Positions 1-5,905 of a stretch of DNA of 9,427 nucleotides are shown here, piece after piece (positions within the stretch are counted from its first letter, which is position 1; each line of letters begins with the position of its first letter). Both the position numbers and the translations under genes were made by a program. The stretch is from Faecalibacterium sp. CAG:1138 (GTDB lineage: Bacteria > Bacillota > Clostridia > Christensenellales > CAG-917): contig HF988638.1 in assembly GCA_000434675.1 (NCBI GenBank), positions 1-9,427 of the forward strand, written 5' to 3'. Below the pieces are notes generated by a model. That model was not told the DNA's origin. It made no database searches and saw only the letters and a program-made list of their open reading frames with translations.

Positions 1-66
1 CCTCCTTGAGGGAGGGGGTAAGCTTTACTCAGTTATCGGCGGGTTTTGGTTTTTTCTCTCAATCGG
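1..66. other. Upstream non-coding stretch with a short inverted repeat
   Basis: No credible coding region is visible here. Positions 1-5 (CCTCC) and 11-15 (GGAGG) can pair around a 5-nt loop, giving a small hairpin at the very edge of the window. It runs into more G residues and then mixed sequence, with no T-run directly after it. A T-rich patch lies further on, at about 45-56. It may be the tail of a terminator or repeat that begins outside the window, but this cannot be decided from what is visible. Confidence 0.3.
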
Positions 67-96
67 TTGACGGAAAGTAAAGGTTAAGTATATACT
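67..96 (+). promoter_or_regulatory. Probable sigma-A-type promoter of the peptidase-ABC exporter operon
   Basis: A -35 element TTGACG (67-72, five of six consensus bases) is followed by two overlapping -10 candidates: TATATA (89-94, 16-nt spacer) and TATACT (91-96, 18-nt spacer, five of six bases). Transcription would begin near 101-104, leaving a 5' leader of about 35 nt that is AT-rich and ends in a strong ribosome binding site. No other promoter as good is visible before the next two genes, which follow with almost no gap. Call by eye from consensus; the start site is inferred. Confidence 0.6.
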
Positions 97-99
97 TAA
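84..99. promoter_or_regulatory. Perfect 16-bp palindrome over the -10 region (candidate operator)
   Basis: TTAAGTATATACTTAA reads identically on both strands and covers both -10 candidates of the promoter before the peptidase/exporter operon. A symmetric site in this position is where a dimeric repressor would block RNA polymerase. Multidrug-type ABC exporters are often under MarR, TetR, PadR or GntR-family repressors, but no regulator gene lies in the window and I do not recognise the site as any named box. Its AT content means chance symmetry is possible. Confidence 0.4.
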
Positions 100-122
100 A
101 TCAATATATATTTATTTATCCA

Positions 123-129
123 AAGGAGG
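123..129 (+). promoter_or_regulatory. Ribosome binding site fixing the peptidase start at 138
   Basis: AAGGAGG lies 8 nt before ATG 138. An in-frame GTG at 132 is only 2 nt from this site, too close for normal initiation, so ATG 138 is taken as the start. Confidence 0.85.
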
Positions 130-137
130 ATGTGAAA

Positions 138-1829
138 ATGAAAATTAAAGTTAAAGATTTGCCATACAAAAGGTACACTATAGAAGAAATGCGCGCGGCG
201 TTTGCGGCGTTTGAGAAGGAGGTTTCGGAGGCGAAATGTGCCGACGACGTTATTGCCGCGAGAAACGAATTTATGAAGGCGCAAACGGAATATCAGACGG
301 CGGCGTCGCTTTCCAACTGCCGTTATACGCTGAACACCCGAGACGAATTTTACCTCGGCGAAATGAACTATTACGACGAAAACGGCCCGTTGTTTGAGGA
401 AATCGGCAACAAATACGCCGAAGTTATGCTTGGCAACAAGTTCAGAAAAGAGGTGGAAGCGAAGATGAATCCGCTCATTTTCAAAGGGCTCGAGATTGCC
501 GAAAAATGCTACAACAGCTGCATCGAAGAAGAGAAGAAGCAAGAGAACGCTCTCGTAACCGAATACAGCCAGCTTATGAGCCAGATTGCCATAAAGTGGC
601 GCGGAGAGAACAAACCACTTTCTTACGTCAGAGGCTTTTTGGAGGATTCGGACAGAAACGTCAGAAGGGAAGCGTGCATTGCTCTCGGCGAAGGGCTTGA
701 CGCGCATAAAGCGGAGCTGGACGAGCTTTTCGACAAGCTTGTGAAAAACCGTGATTTGCAGGCGAAAAAGATGGGCTACAAAAACTTTGTGGAGCTGGGA
801 TACTACCGCATGGCGCGTCTGGACTACGATCGCAAAATGGTGGAAGCTTTCAGAAAGAACGTGGCAAAGTCGCTGGTTCCTGTGGTGGCGGAAGTCAAAA
901 AAGAAATCGCCGCGGATATGGGAATCGACAGAATCACCTTCTACGATGACGCGGTTTACACGGCCGACGATCCTCGTCCGGTTCTTGACAAGGACGGCAT
1001 CTTCAAAGCCGCTCAAAAAATGTACGACGATATGCGCCCGGAAATCGGCGAATTTATGCGCAGCATGCAGGAAGCCGAGGCTTTCGACGTTGACGCTCGC
1101 GACGGCAAATGGGGCGGCGGCTATTGCACCGAATTTGACAAATTCAAGCAGACGTTTATCCTTGCCAACTTCAACGGAAGCTCGGGCGACGTGGACGTTA
1201 TGACTCACGAATTCGGCCATGCGTTTGCCATGAATCAGCAATTCTACACCGGTGATCCGGAGCTTGGCGTCGGCGGTATGGAAACCGCGGAATGCCACAG
1301 CATGAGCATGGAATTTTTCAGCTGGAAATATATGGATTTGTTCTTTGGCGAAAATGCCGACAAATATCGCTTGAAGCATCTTTTGTCGTCGTTGTGCTTC
1401 ATTCCTTACGGAGTGGCGGTGGACGAATTCCAACACGTCGTATACGAAAAACCTGAAATGACTCCTGCGGAGCGTTTGGACGTGTGGAAATCTTTGGAGA
1501 AGAAATATCGTCCGTATCTTGACATCGAAGGGCTGCCTTTTATCGGTGAAGGTCGCAGGTGGCAATATCAGATGCACATCTACGAATCGCCGTTCTATTA
1601 TATCGACTACACTCTGGCGCAAACCGTGGCGCTCGGCTTTCTGATCGAAATGCGCAAAGACTACGAAAACGCTTTGGATCGCTACGTCGCATTCGCCAAA
1701 AAAGGAGGCACCGAGCCGTTCAGCAAACTGGTTGCCGAAGCAGGGATTGCAAACCCGTTCGGCGACGGCACGCTTGACGCCATCGCTTCCGAAATACTTA
1801 AAATCGTAAAGGAACTTAAAAAAGAATAA
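138..1829 (+). CDS. M3-family zinc oligoendopeptidase (PepF/oligoendopeptidase F-like)
   Basis: A 563-residue protein, normal length for M3 oligoendopeptidases. These are cytosolic gluzincin metallopeptidases that cut short peptides inside a closed channel. The zinc motif HEFGH is at residues 357-361 (His357 and His361 as ligands, Glu358 as catalytic base). Glu385, in AECHSMSME, fits the third ligand 24 residues later. The C-terminal substrate-binding segment HIYESPFYYIDY starts at residue 480, also typical of the family. The N-terminal part (about 1-200) is helical and charged, as in the PepF N-domain. There is no signal peptide or membrane segment, so it should act in the cytoplasm. All catalytic residues appear intact. 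It is first in a likely operon with two ABC exporter subunits, the next starting 3 nt after its stop. Exact substrate is unknown: general peptide turnover is the safe reading, a role tied to the exporter is speculation. Confidence 0.93.
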   Translation: MKIKVKDLPYKRYTIEEMRAAFAAFEKEVSEAKCADDVIAARNEFMKAQTEYQTAASLSNCRYTLNTRDEFYLGEMNYYDENGPLFEEIGNKYAEVMLGNKFRKEVEAKMNPLIFKGLEIAEKCYNSCIEEEKKQENALVTEYSQLMSQIAIKWRGENKPLSYVRGFLEDSDRNVRREACIALGEGLDAHKAELDELFDKLVKNRDLQAKKMGYKNFVELGYYRMARLDYDRKMVEAFRKNVAKSLVPVVAEVKKEIAADMGIDRITFYDDAVYTADDPRPVLDKDGIFKAAQKMYDDMRPEIGEFMRSMQEAEAFDVDARDGKWGGGYCTEFDKFKQTFILANFNGSSGDVDVMTHEFGHAFAMNQQFYTGDPELGVGGMETAECHSMSMEFFSWKYMDLFFGENADKYRLKHLLSSLCFIPYGVAVDEFQHVVYEKPEMTPAERLDVWKSLEKKYRPYLDIEGLPFIGEGRRWQYQMHIYESPFYYIDYTLAQTVALGFLIEMRKDYENALDRYVAFAKKGGTEPFSKLVAEAGIANPFGDGTLDAIASEILKIVKELKKE

Positions 1830-1832
1830 CTT

Positions 1833-3551
1833 ATGAAAATATTTGCAAAATACCTGAAACCAAACGCCAAGTTTGCCGTTTTCGGGTGTATGTTCGAGGT
1901 TGTGGCGACGCTATGCAATCTTGCGTTGCCGCTTCTGATGAGCCAAATCGTCGACGACGGCATCAATAAGCTCGATTTCGACTACGTTTGGAAATCGGTG
2001 CTGTTGATGTTTTCCGTTGCGGCCGTGGGCATGGTGTGCCATATCATGGCCATAAAACAAAATCTAAAAGCAACGACGAGGTTCACCGAGCTTCTGAAAA
2101 ACGACGTTTTCGAAAAAGCGAACAAAATGACTTTTTCCGATCACAATCGTTTGGGGGCGGCGGGGCTTCTGACTCGTACCGAAACCGACGTGTGGCAGAT
2201 GAGCGAAGTTACCGACGTCATTTTGTCGGGCGTGTGTACCATTCCGATTTATATGATATGCGGCTCGGTGCTGGCGTTTATGAAGGACGCTTATCTGGCG
2301 CTACTTCTGTTTGCGTTCACGCCGGTTATAATTGCCGCCGTGATTCTGGTCGGCCGCAAAATTCACCCGCTCTGGGAGATAGCCGACAAACAGACCGACA
2401 GGCAGAATCAGCTGGTCAGAGAGCGGCTTATCGGCATCAGAGTGATAAGGGCTTTTAATCGCGACGAAACGGAATGTCAAAAAACCAACGAAGCCACCCG
2501 CAAGATGGTTTTGAACTACATAAAAGCAAACAACCGCTCCGGCCTGATCGCGCCGGTTGCGATGCTGGTTCTGAACGTAGCGACGCTGCTTATCGTCTAC
2601 GTGGGAGCCGCAAGAATGCAATCGGGAACGGGCCTTTCCGCCGCGGACGTCGTGGCAGTGGTGCAGTACGTCGGGCTTATAATGTCGGGCATAATGACGC
2701 TTTCATGGTCGCTGATTTTCGTGCCGCGAGTTAAGGTGAACGTAAAAAGACTGTTGGAAATTTTGGAGTCCGAAAGCATTCCCGACGCAACCGATTTGGA
2801 CAAACCGGCGCTTAACGGCAACGTTTTGTTCGATAACGTGTCGTTTGCGTACGCAGACGGCTCCGAACTTGTTTTATCGGACGTTTCGTTTGAGGTGAAG
2901 GCAGGCGAGAAAGTGGCCATAATCGGCGGCACCGGAAGCGGCAAATCGACGCTTGTCAGCTTGCTTTTGGGGTTCAACAAGCCTACTTCCGGCACGCTGG
3001 CTTTTGACGGCGAAAACGTGGAAGGAATAAGCGGCGAACGCCTTCGCACCAACGTTTCGGCAGTGCTTCAGAAGGGCACGATATTTGCCGGCACACTCAG
3101 GGAAAACATAGGCCTCTGGCAGGATTTTACGGACGAACAGATTATGGAAGCCGTGCGCGACGCGCAGCTCGAAGGCTTCGTTTCGTCGCATCCGGAGGGG
3201 CTTGATTTCAAGCTTTCGCAGGGCGGAAGCAACGTTTCCGGCGGACAAAAACAGCGTATTCAGATTGCAAGGGCGCTTTTGAAAAAAGCGGCGATTTTCC
3301 TTTTCGACGACAGCTTTTCAGCTTTGGATTTTATGACCGAATCCAAAATCCGCACCGCCATAAAAGATAAACTTGCGCCGCGTACGGTTTTCGTTGTAAC
3401 CCAACGCGTAACCGGCGCAATGAACAGCGACAAAATCATCGTTATGGACAACGGAAAAGTGGTCGGCATCGGAAAACACGAGGAGCTTTTGCAAAATTGC
3501 TCGGTGTATAACGAAATATTCATATCGCAGTCGGGGAGGAGTTTTTTATGA
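1833..3551 (+). CDS. ABC exporter half-transporter, degenerate-site subunit of a heterodimer
   Basis: A 572-residue type IV (ABCB-like) exporter half: a membrane domain with about six helices (near 14-36, 53-75, 130-150, 155-175, 238-260, 273-297) followed by a nucleotide-binding domain from about 330. Walker A is GGTGSGKST (365-373) and the signature VSGGQ (468-472). Walker B ends FLFDD, with Asp493 where the catalytic Glu should be, and the switch-loop His is Gln524 (FVVTQRV). This Asp/Gln pair is the hallmark of the degenerate subunit in TM287/288, BmrCD and LmrCD-type exporters, so its own Walker site should bind but barely hydrolyse ATP. The start is 3 nt after the peptidase stop with no good ribosome binding site nearby (AAAGGA at 1808-1813 is 19 nt away), which suggests re-initiation. 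The next Met, at residue 20, would cut into helix 1. Its stop overlaps the start of the partner gene. Substrate (drug, lipid or peptide) cannot be told from sequence. Confidence 0.93.
   Translation: MKIFAKYLKPNAKFAVFGCMFEVVATLCNLALPLLMSQIVDDGINKLDFDYVWKSVLLMFSVAAVGMVCHIMAIKQNLKATTRFTELLKNDVFEKANKMTFSDHNRLGAAGLLTRTETDVWQMSEVTDVILSGVCTIPIYMICGSVLAFMKDAYLALLLFAFTPVIIAAVILVGRKIHPLWEIADKQTDRQNQLVRERLIGIRVIRAFNRDETECQKTNEATRKMVLNYIKANNRSGLIAPVAMLVLNVATLLIVYVGAARMQSGTGLSAADVVAVVQYVGLIMSGIMTLSWSLIFVPRVKVNVKRLLEILESESIPDATDLDKPALNGNVLFDNVSFAYADGSELVLSDVSFEVKAGEKVAIIGGTGSGKSTLVSLLLGFNKPTSGTLAFDGENVEGISGERLRTNVSAVLQKGTIFAGTLRENIGLWQDFTDEQIMEAVRDAQLEGFVSSHPEGLDFKLSQGGSNVSGGQKQRIQIARALLKKAAIFLFDDSFSALDFMTESKIRTAIKDKLAPRTVFVVTQRVTGAMNSDKIIVMDNGKVVGIGKHEELLQNCSVYNEIFISQSGRSFL
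3535..3539 (+). promoter_or_regulatory. Ribosome binding site of the second ABC subunit
   Basis: GGAGG lies inside the last codons of the upstream ABC gene, 8 nt before ATG 3548. With the ATGA stop/start overlap this supports translational coupling and matched amounts of the two subunits. Confidence 0.8.
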
Positions 3552-5305
3552 AATCGAAAGACAAATCCATAACGCGAAGAATCGTTTCGGAGCTTTCACG
3601 CATCAAATTCGGACTGGCGGTTATGATTTTGCTGAGCGTGCTTCTGATGGTTTGCGACCTTTTGTCGCCGGCGGTTCTCGGCAAAATAACGGGAACGCTG
3701 AACGACTACTTTTTGGGCAACTTCCGGACCGACGACCTCATCGGGGAAATCGGCCCGAAGCTTATCGTTCTGGCGGTGATATACGGCGTTTACGCAGTGC
3801 TGTCGTATTTGCAGGTTCCGCTCCTAAACAACACCGTAAGCCGCCATTTCACCTACGGCTTGAGGGTTGACATTTCAAACAAACTGTCCAGAGTTCCCGT
3901 GTCGTTTGCGGACAAAACCCGCCCTGGCGAAGTGCTTAACCGCATGAACAACGACGTTTCCAACATGAGCACGCCTGTGTATAGCATCGTGAACGTATTT
4001 CTTCTCGGAGCAGTACAGATCGTGGCAATTCTGACAATGCTGTTTATCATAAAATGGCAGCTGGCGCTCGTGGTTACGGCGGTTGTTCCGCTGTCGCTCT
4101 TTACCGGAGCGAAGCTTTCGGCGCGAGCCGAAAAATATTTCGACAAGACCTTCGAAACGGACGGCAAGATAAGCTCGCACGCCGAGGAAACTTACGGCGG
4201 CTATTCGACCATCAAGGCTTTCAACCTCGAAAAACAACAGCTTCAAAAGTTCAAAGAGCTTAATCGCAAGCAAGCCGAATTTTCCGAAAAAGCCTTTTTC
4301 AGCAACAACGTCGTAACGCCTGTCGTAACCGTTATAAACCAAATCGTATATGCGCTTATCTGTTTGTACGGCGGCTATTTTGCCGTCAAAGGCGAGCTTG
4401 GCGTCGACGGCATCGTTATGTTCATTTTGTACACCCAGCAGCTTTCGAATCCGCTCATAAGCATCTCGGGAGGCTTAGCGAGCAGTCAGAAAGTCAAGGC
4501 GGCGGCAAAACGCGTGTACGACATTTTAGACGCCGAGGAAATGCAGCCTCAAACCGACAAAATGCCCGAAACCGCCGACGGCGACGTGGAATTTAAGGGA
4601 GTGGATTTTTCCTATTCGGAAGACAAACCGCTCATTCAAAACCTCAATTTCACGGCCAAAAAAGGTCAGAAAGTGGCAATCGTCGGCCCGACGGGCGCGG
4701 GGAAGACGACAATCGTCAACCTCCTTATGCGCTTCTACGACGTGCAAAAAGGCGAGATTCTGATCGGCGGCAAAGATATAGAAAAAGCCGACAGAAACAG
4801 CGTCCGAAGTCTTTTCAGCATGGTTTTGCAGGACGCATGGCTCTTTGGCGGAACGATTTTCGAAAACGTCGCCTACGGCAGAGATAACGTTACCAAGAAA
4901 GAGGTGGAACGGGCCTGCGAAAACGCATACTGCGACCACTTCATAAAAACCCTTCCCGAAGGCTACGACACCGTGATCGACGAAGGTTGTTCGAACGTGT
5001 CCGGCGGACAGCGACAGCTTCTCACCATCGCCCGCGCGTTTCTGACCGACAGGGATTTCCTGATTTTGGACGAGGCCACCTCTAACGTTGACACCAGGAC
5101 TGAAATCTTCATTCAGAAAGCCATGGACAATTTGATGAAGGGCAAAACCTGTTTCGTCATTGCGCACAGGCTGTCCACGATTATAGACGCAGACGTCATT
5201 TTGGTTATCGACGGCGGAAAAATCGTCGAAATCGGTAAGCACGAGGAGCTTCTTGAAAAGCAGGGCTTTTATTACAGGCTCTATAAATCGCAATACGACA
5301 ACTGA
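3548..5305 (+). CDS. ABC exporter half-transporter, catalytic subunit of the heterodimer
   Basis: A 585-residue partner of the preceding gene. About six membrane helices (near 20-45, 71-92, 146-168, 170-190, 256-278, 286-308) precede a nucleotide-binding domain from about 345. Walker A is GPTGAGKTT (380-388), the Q-loop is MVLQDAWLF, the signature VSGGQ (484-488), Walker B LILDE with catalytic Glu509, and the switch His is His540 in IAHRLST. All ATPase residues are canonical. The SNVDTRTE segment after Walker B and the C-terminal end resemble the BmrD/LmrD/TM288 side of heterodimeric exporters. Many relatives have a changed signature (SQGQ) here; this one keeps SGGQ. The start ATG overlaps the upstream stop (ATGA), and the gene is the last of its operon, with a hairpin terminator 9 nt after its stop. 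Transported substrate unknown; multidrug-type efflux is the usual default annotation. Confidence 0.94.
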   Translation: MKSKDKSITRRIVSELSRIKFGLAVMILLSVLLMVCDLLSPAVLGKITGTLNDYFLGNFRTDDLIGEIGPKLIVLAVIYGVYAVLSYLQVPLLNNTVSRHFTYGLRVDISNKLSRVPVSFADKTRPGEVLNRMNNDVSNMSTPVYSIVNVFLLGAVQIVAILTMLFIIKWQLALVVTAVVPLSLFTGAKLSARAEKYFDKTFETDGKISSHAEETYGGYSTIKAFNLEKQQLQKFKELNRKQAEFSEKAFFSNNVVTPVVTVINQIVYALICLYGGYFAVKGELGVDGIVMFILYTQQLSNPLISISGGLASSQKVKAAAKRVYDILDAEEMQPQTDKMPETADGDVEFKGVDFSYSEDKPLIQNLNFTAKKGQKVAIVGPTGAGKTTIVNLLMRFYDVQKGEILIGGKDIEKADRNSVRSLFSMVLQDAWLFGGTIFENVAYGRDNVTKKEVERACENAYCDHFIKTLPEGYDTVIDEGCSNVSGGQRQLLTIARAFLTDRDFLILDEATSNVDTRTEIFIQKAMDNLMKGKTCFVIAHRLSTIIDADVILVIDGGKIVEIGKHEELLEKQGFYYRLYKSQYDN

Positions 5306-5313
5306 TAACAAAC

Positions 5314-5346
5314 AAAAAAACGGCTCCCGCGGGAGTCGCTTTTTTT
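5314..5346. terminator. Shared intergenic hairpin terminator between convergent units
   Basis: An A-run (5314-5320) is followed by a stem CGGCTCC (5321-5327), loop CGCG, stem GGAGTCG (5332-5338), then C and a T-run (5340-5346). On the plus strand the stem is 7 bp with one G-U pair, ending in seven T, a good intrinsic terminator for the exporter operon. On the minus strand the same element has seven U after the hairpin, but the G-U becomes an A-C mismatch, so it should work less well for the zinc-ribbon/aro side. The core CTCCCGCGGGAG (5324-5335) is a perfect palindrome. Confidence 0.85.
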
Positions 5347-5368
5347 GATTTTTGTTTTGCTCTCAAAT

Positions 5369-5515
5369 TTACTTTTTGGTAAATTCGGTGTTCGTGCATT
5401 TAGGGCACGGCGGCATTTTGTCGCTTGCATCCAGACAAATCTGGGTGTGGCAGTTGGTGCAGGTATACGAGCCGCTGCCCGGTTTTTGACCGGTTTTGTA
5501 AACAGTTTTGCTCAC
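5369..5515 (-). CDS. Small zinc-ribbon protein (48 aa)
   Basis: A 48-residue basic protein with two CXXC knuckles, C19-C22 and C37-C40, separated by 14 residues: a classic zinc-ribbon or rubredoxin-like metal site. A fifth Cys (C27) lies between them. It matches the general look of short zinc-ribbon proteins common in Clostridia (SYTCTNC ... PPCPKC), whose function is unknown to me. The start is GTG 5515, because AAGGAGG lies exactly 8 nt upstream; a longer reading from TTG 5557 would run through that ribosome binding site. It lies 84 nt after the chorismate mutase gene on the same strand, with its own likely promoter in the gap, so it may be both read through from the aro operon and expressed separately. 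The conserved Cys pattern and strong ribosome binding site make it a real gene despite its size. Confidence 0.82.
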   Translation of the reverse strand: MSKTVYKTGQKPGSGSYTCTNCHTQICLDASDKMPPCPKCTNTEFTKK

Positions 5516-5523
5516 AACGTTTT

Positions 5524-5530
5524 CCTCCTT
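5524..5530 (-). promoter_or_regulatory. Ribosome binding site fixing the zinc-ribbon GTG start
   Basis: On the minus strand this reads AAGGAGG, 8 nt before GTG 5515. It decides the start in favour of the 48-residue protein over a longer frame from TTG 5557. It directly abuts one arm of an inverted repeat (5531-5537). Confidence 0.85.
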
Positions 5531-5565
5531 GTTCGTTACTGATTTTAGTGTGTTCAAAAACGAAC
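5531..5565. repeat. Inverted repeat between promoter and ribosome binding site of the zinc-ribbon gene
   Basis: GTTCGTT (5531-5537) and AACGAAC (5559-5565) are perfect inverted 7-mers, 21 nt apart. In a minus-strand transcript the second arm touches the AAGGAGG site. If transcription starts near 5561 from the local promoter, most of the first arm would be missing from that RNA, so the hairpin could form only in read-through transcripts from the aro operon. It could instead be a DNA operator. Short arms and a long loop make chance plausible. Confidence 0.35.
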
Positions 5566-5567
5566 GT

Positions 5568-5595
5568 ATTATGAAAGATAAACGGATTTTTGCAA
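5568..5595 (-). promoter_or_regulatory. Possible promoter for the zinc-ribbon gene
   Basis: On the minus strand TTGCAA (5595-5590) and CATAAT (5573-5568) are spaced by 16 nt, matching sigma-A -35/-10 at four and five of six bases. The -35 lies just after the chorismate mutase stop, inside a perfect 14-bp palindrome ATTTTTGCAAAAAT (5586-5599) that could be an operator or simply AT-rich symmetry. Predicted start near 5561. Confidence 0.45.
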
Positions 5596-5599
5596 AAAT

Positions 5600-5905
5600 T
5601 TATTTGACAAGTTTTTCCTGCATGCGGCGGCTTTCGGCGAAAACCGTTTCGTAAAGGTCTTCTATGTAAGGGCGGTTGTGCTCGCCGAATTTTTCGATAA
5701 GGCGCTCAAGTATCTGATACTCCCTTTCGCCGTCCGAAACGGGCAGGTTGTGCAGTTTTTTATATTTGGCTATGCCGGTAACGATTTGCATGCGGTAGAT
5801 GAAACTTTGGCACAATATGTCGTCTGCTTTGTCGATTGCGTCGCGCAGTTTTTTCAAATCGTTGTTCATTTCGTCAAGTTGTTCTTTGGAAATTTGCTCG
5901 TCCAT
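5600..5905 (-). CDS. Chorismate mutase, AroQ class, monofunctional
   Basis: A 101-residue all-helical protein that turns chorismate into prephenate, the entry to Phe and Tyr synthesis. Aligning by eye with the E. coli P-protein mutase domain, the active-site set is complete: Arg21 (R11), Arg38 (R28), Lys49 (K39), Asp58 (D48), Arg61 and Glu62 (R51, E52), Ser92 (S84) and Gln96 (Q88). Length fits a free-standing AroQ domain, which works as an intertwined dimer. There is no fused prephenate dehydratase/dehydrogenase or regulatory ACT domain, so allosteric control by Phe/Tyr is not visible here. ATG 5905 follows directly on the aroC stop codon, with GGAGG inside the end of aroC, pointing to coupled translation. 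The symbol aroQ is also used for type II dehydroquinase, so none is assigned. Confidence 0.93.
   Translation of the reverse strand: MDEQISKEQLDEMNNDLKKLRDAIDKADDILCQSFIYRMQIVTGIAKYKKLHNLPVSDGEREYQILERLIEKFGEHNRPYIEDLYETVFAESRRMQEKLVK

Noticed and set aside
1..60. Edge hairpin and T-rich patch as an intrinsic terminator of an upstream gene
   Set aside because: The T-rich patch is about 30 nt from the hairpin and the left part is outside the window, so it cannot be supported.
132..137. GTG at 132 as the peptidase start
   Set aside because: Only 2 nt from the AAGGAGG site; ATG 138 has the normal 8-nt spacing.
97..137. Riboswitch or T-box in the leader of the exporter operon
   Set aside because: The predicted leader is only about 35 nt and AT-rich, too short for any known aptamer, and no hairpin-terminator pair is seen.
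96..1622. Long open frame on the minus strand opposite the M3 peptidase
   Set aside because: It lies wholly antisense to a gene with clear catalytic motifs; its translation has no recognisable motif, is rich in Phe, His and Val, and is explained by the codon bias of the sense gene.
4526..5311. Open frame of about 260 codons on the minus strand opposite the second ABC gene
   Set aside because: Antisense to Walker A, signature and Walker B coding sequence, with no motif of its own; it also runs into the terminator region.
5516..5557. TTG at 5557 as an earlier start for the zinc-ribbon protein
   Set aside because: The extension would translate through its own strong ribosome binding site, and GTG 5515 is ideally spaced.
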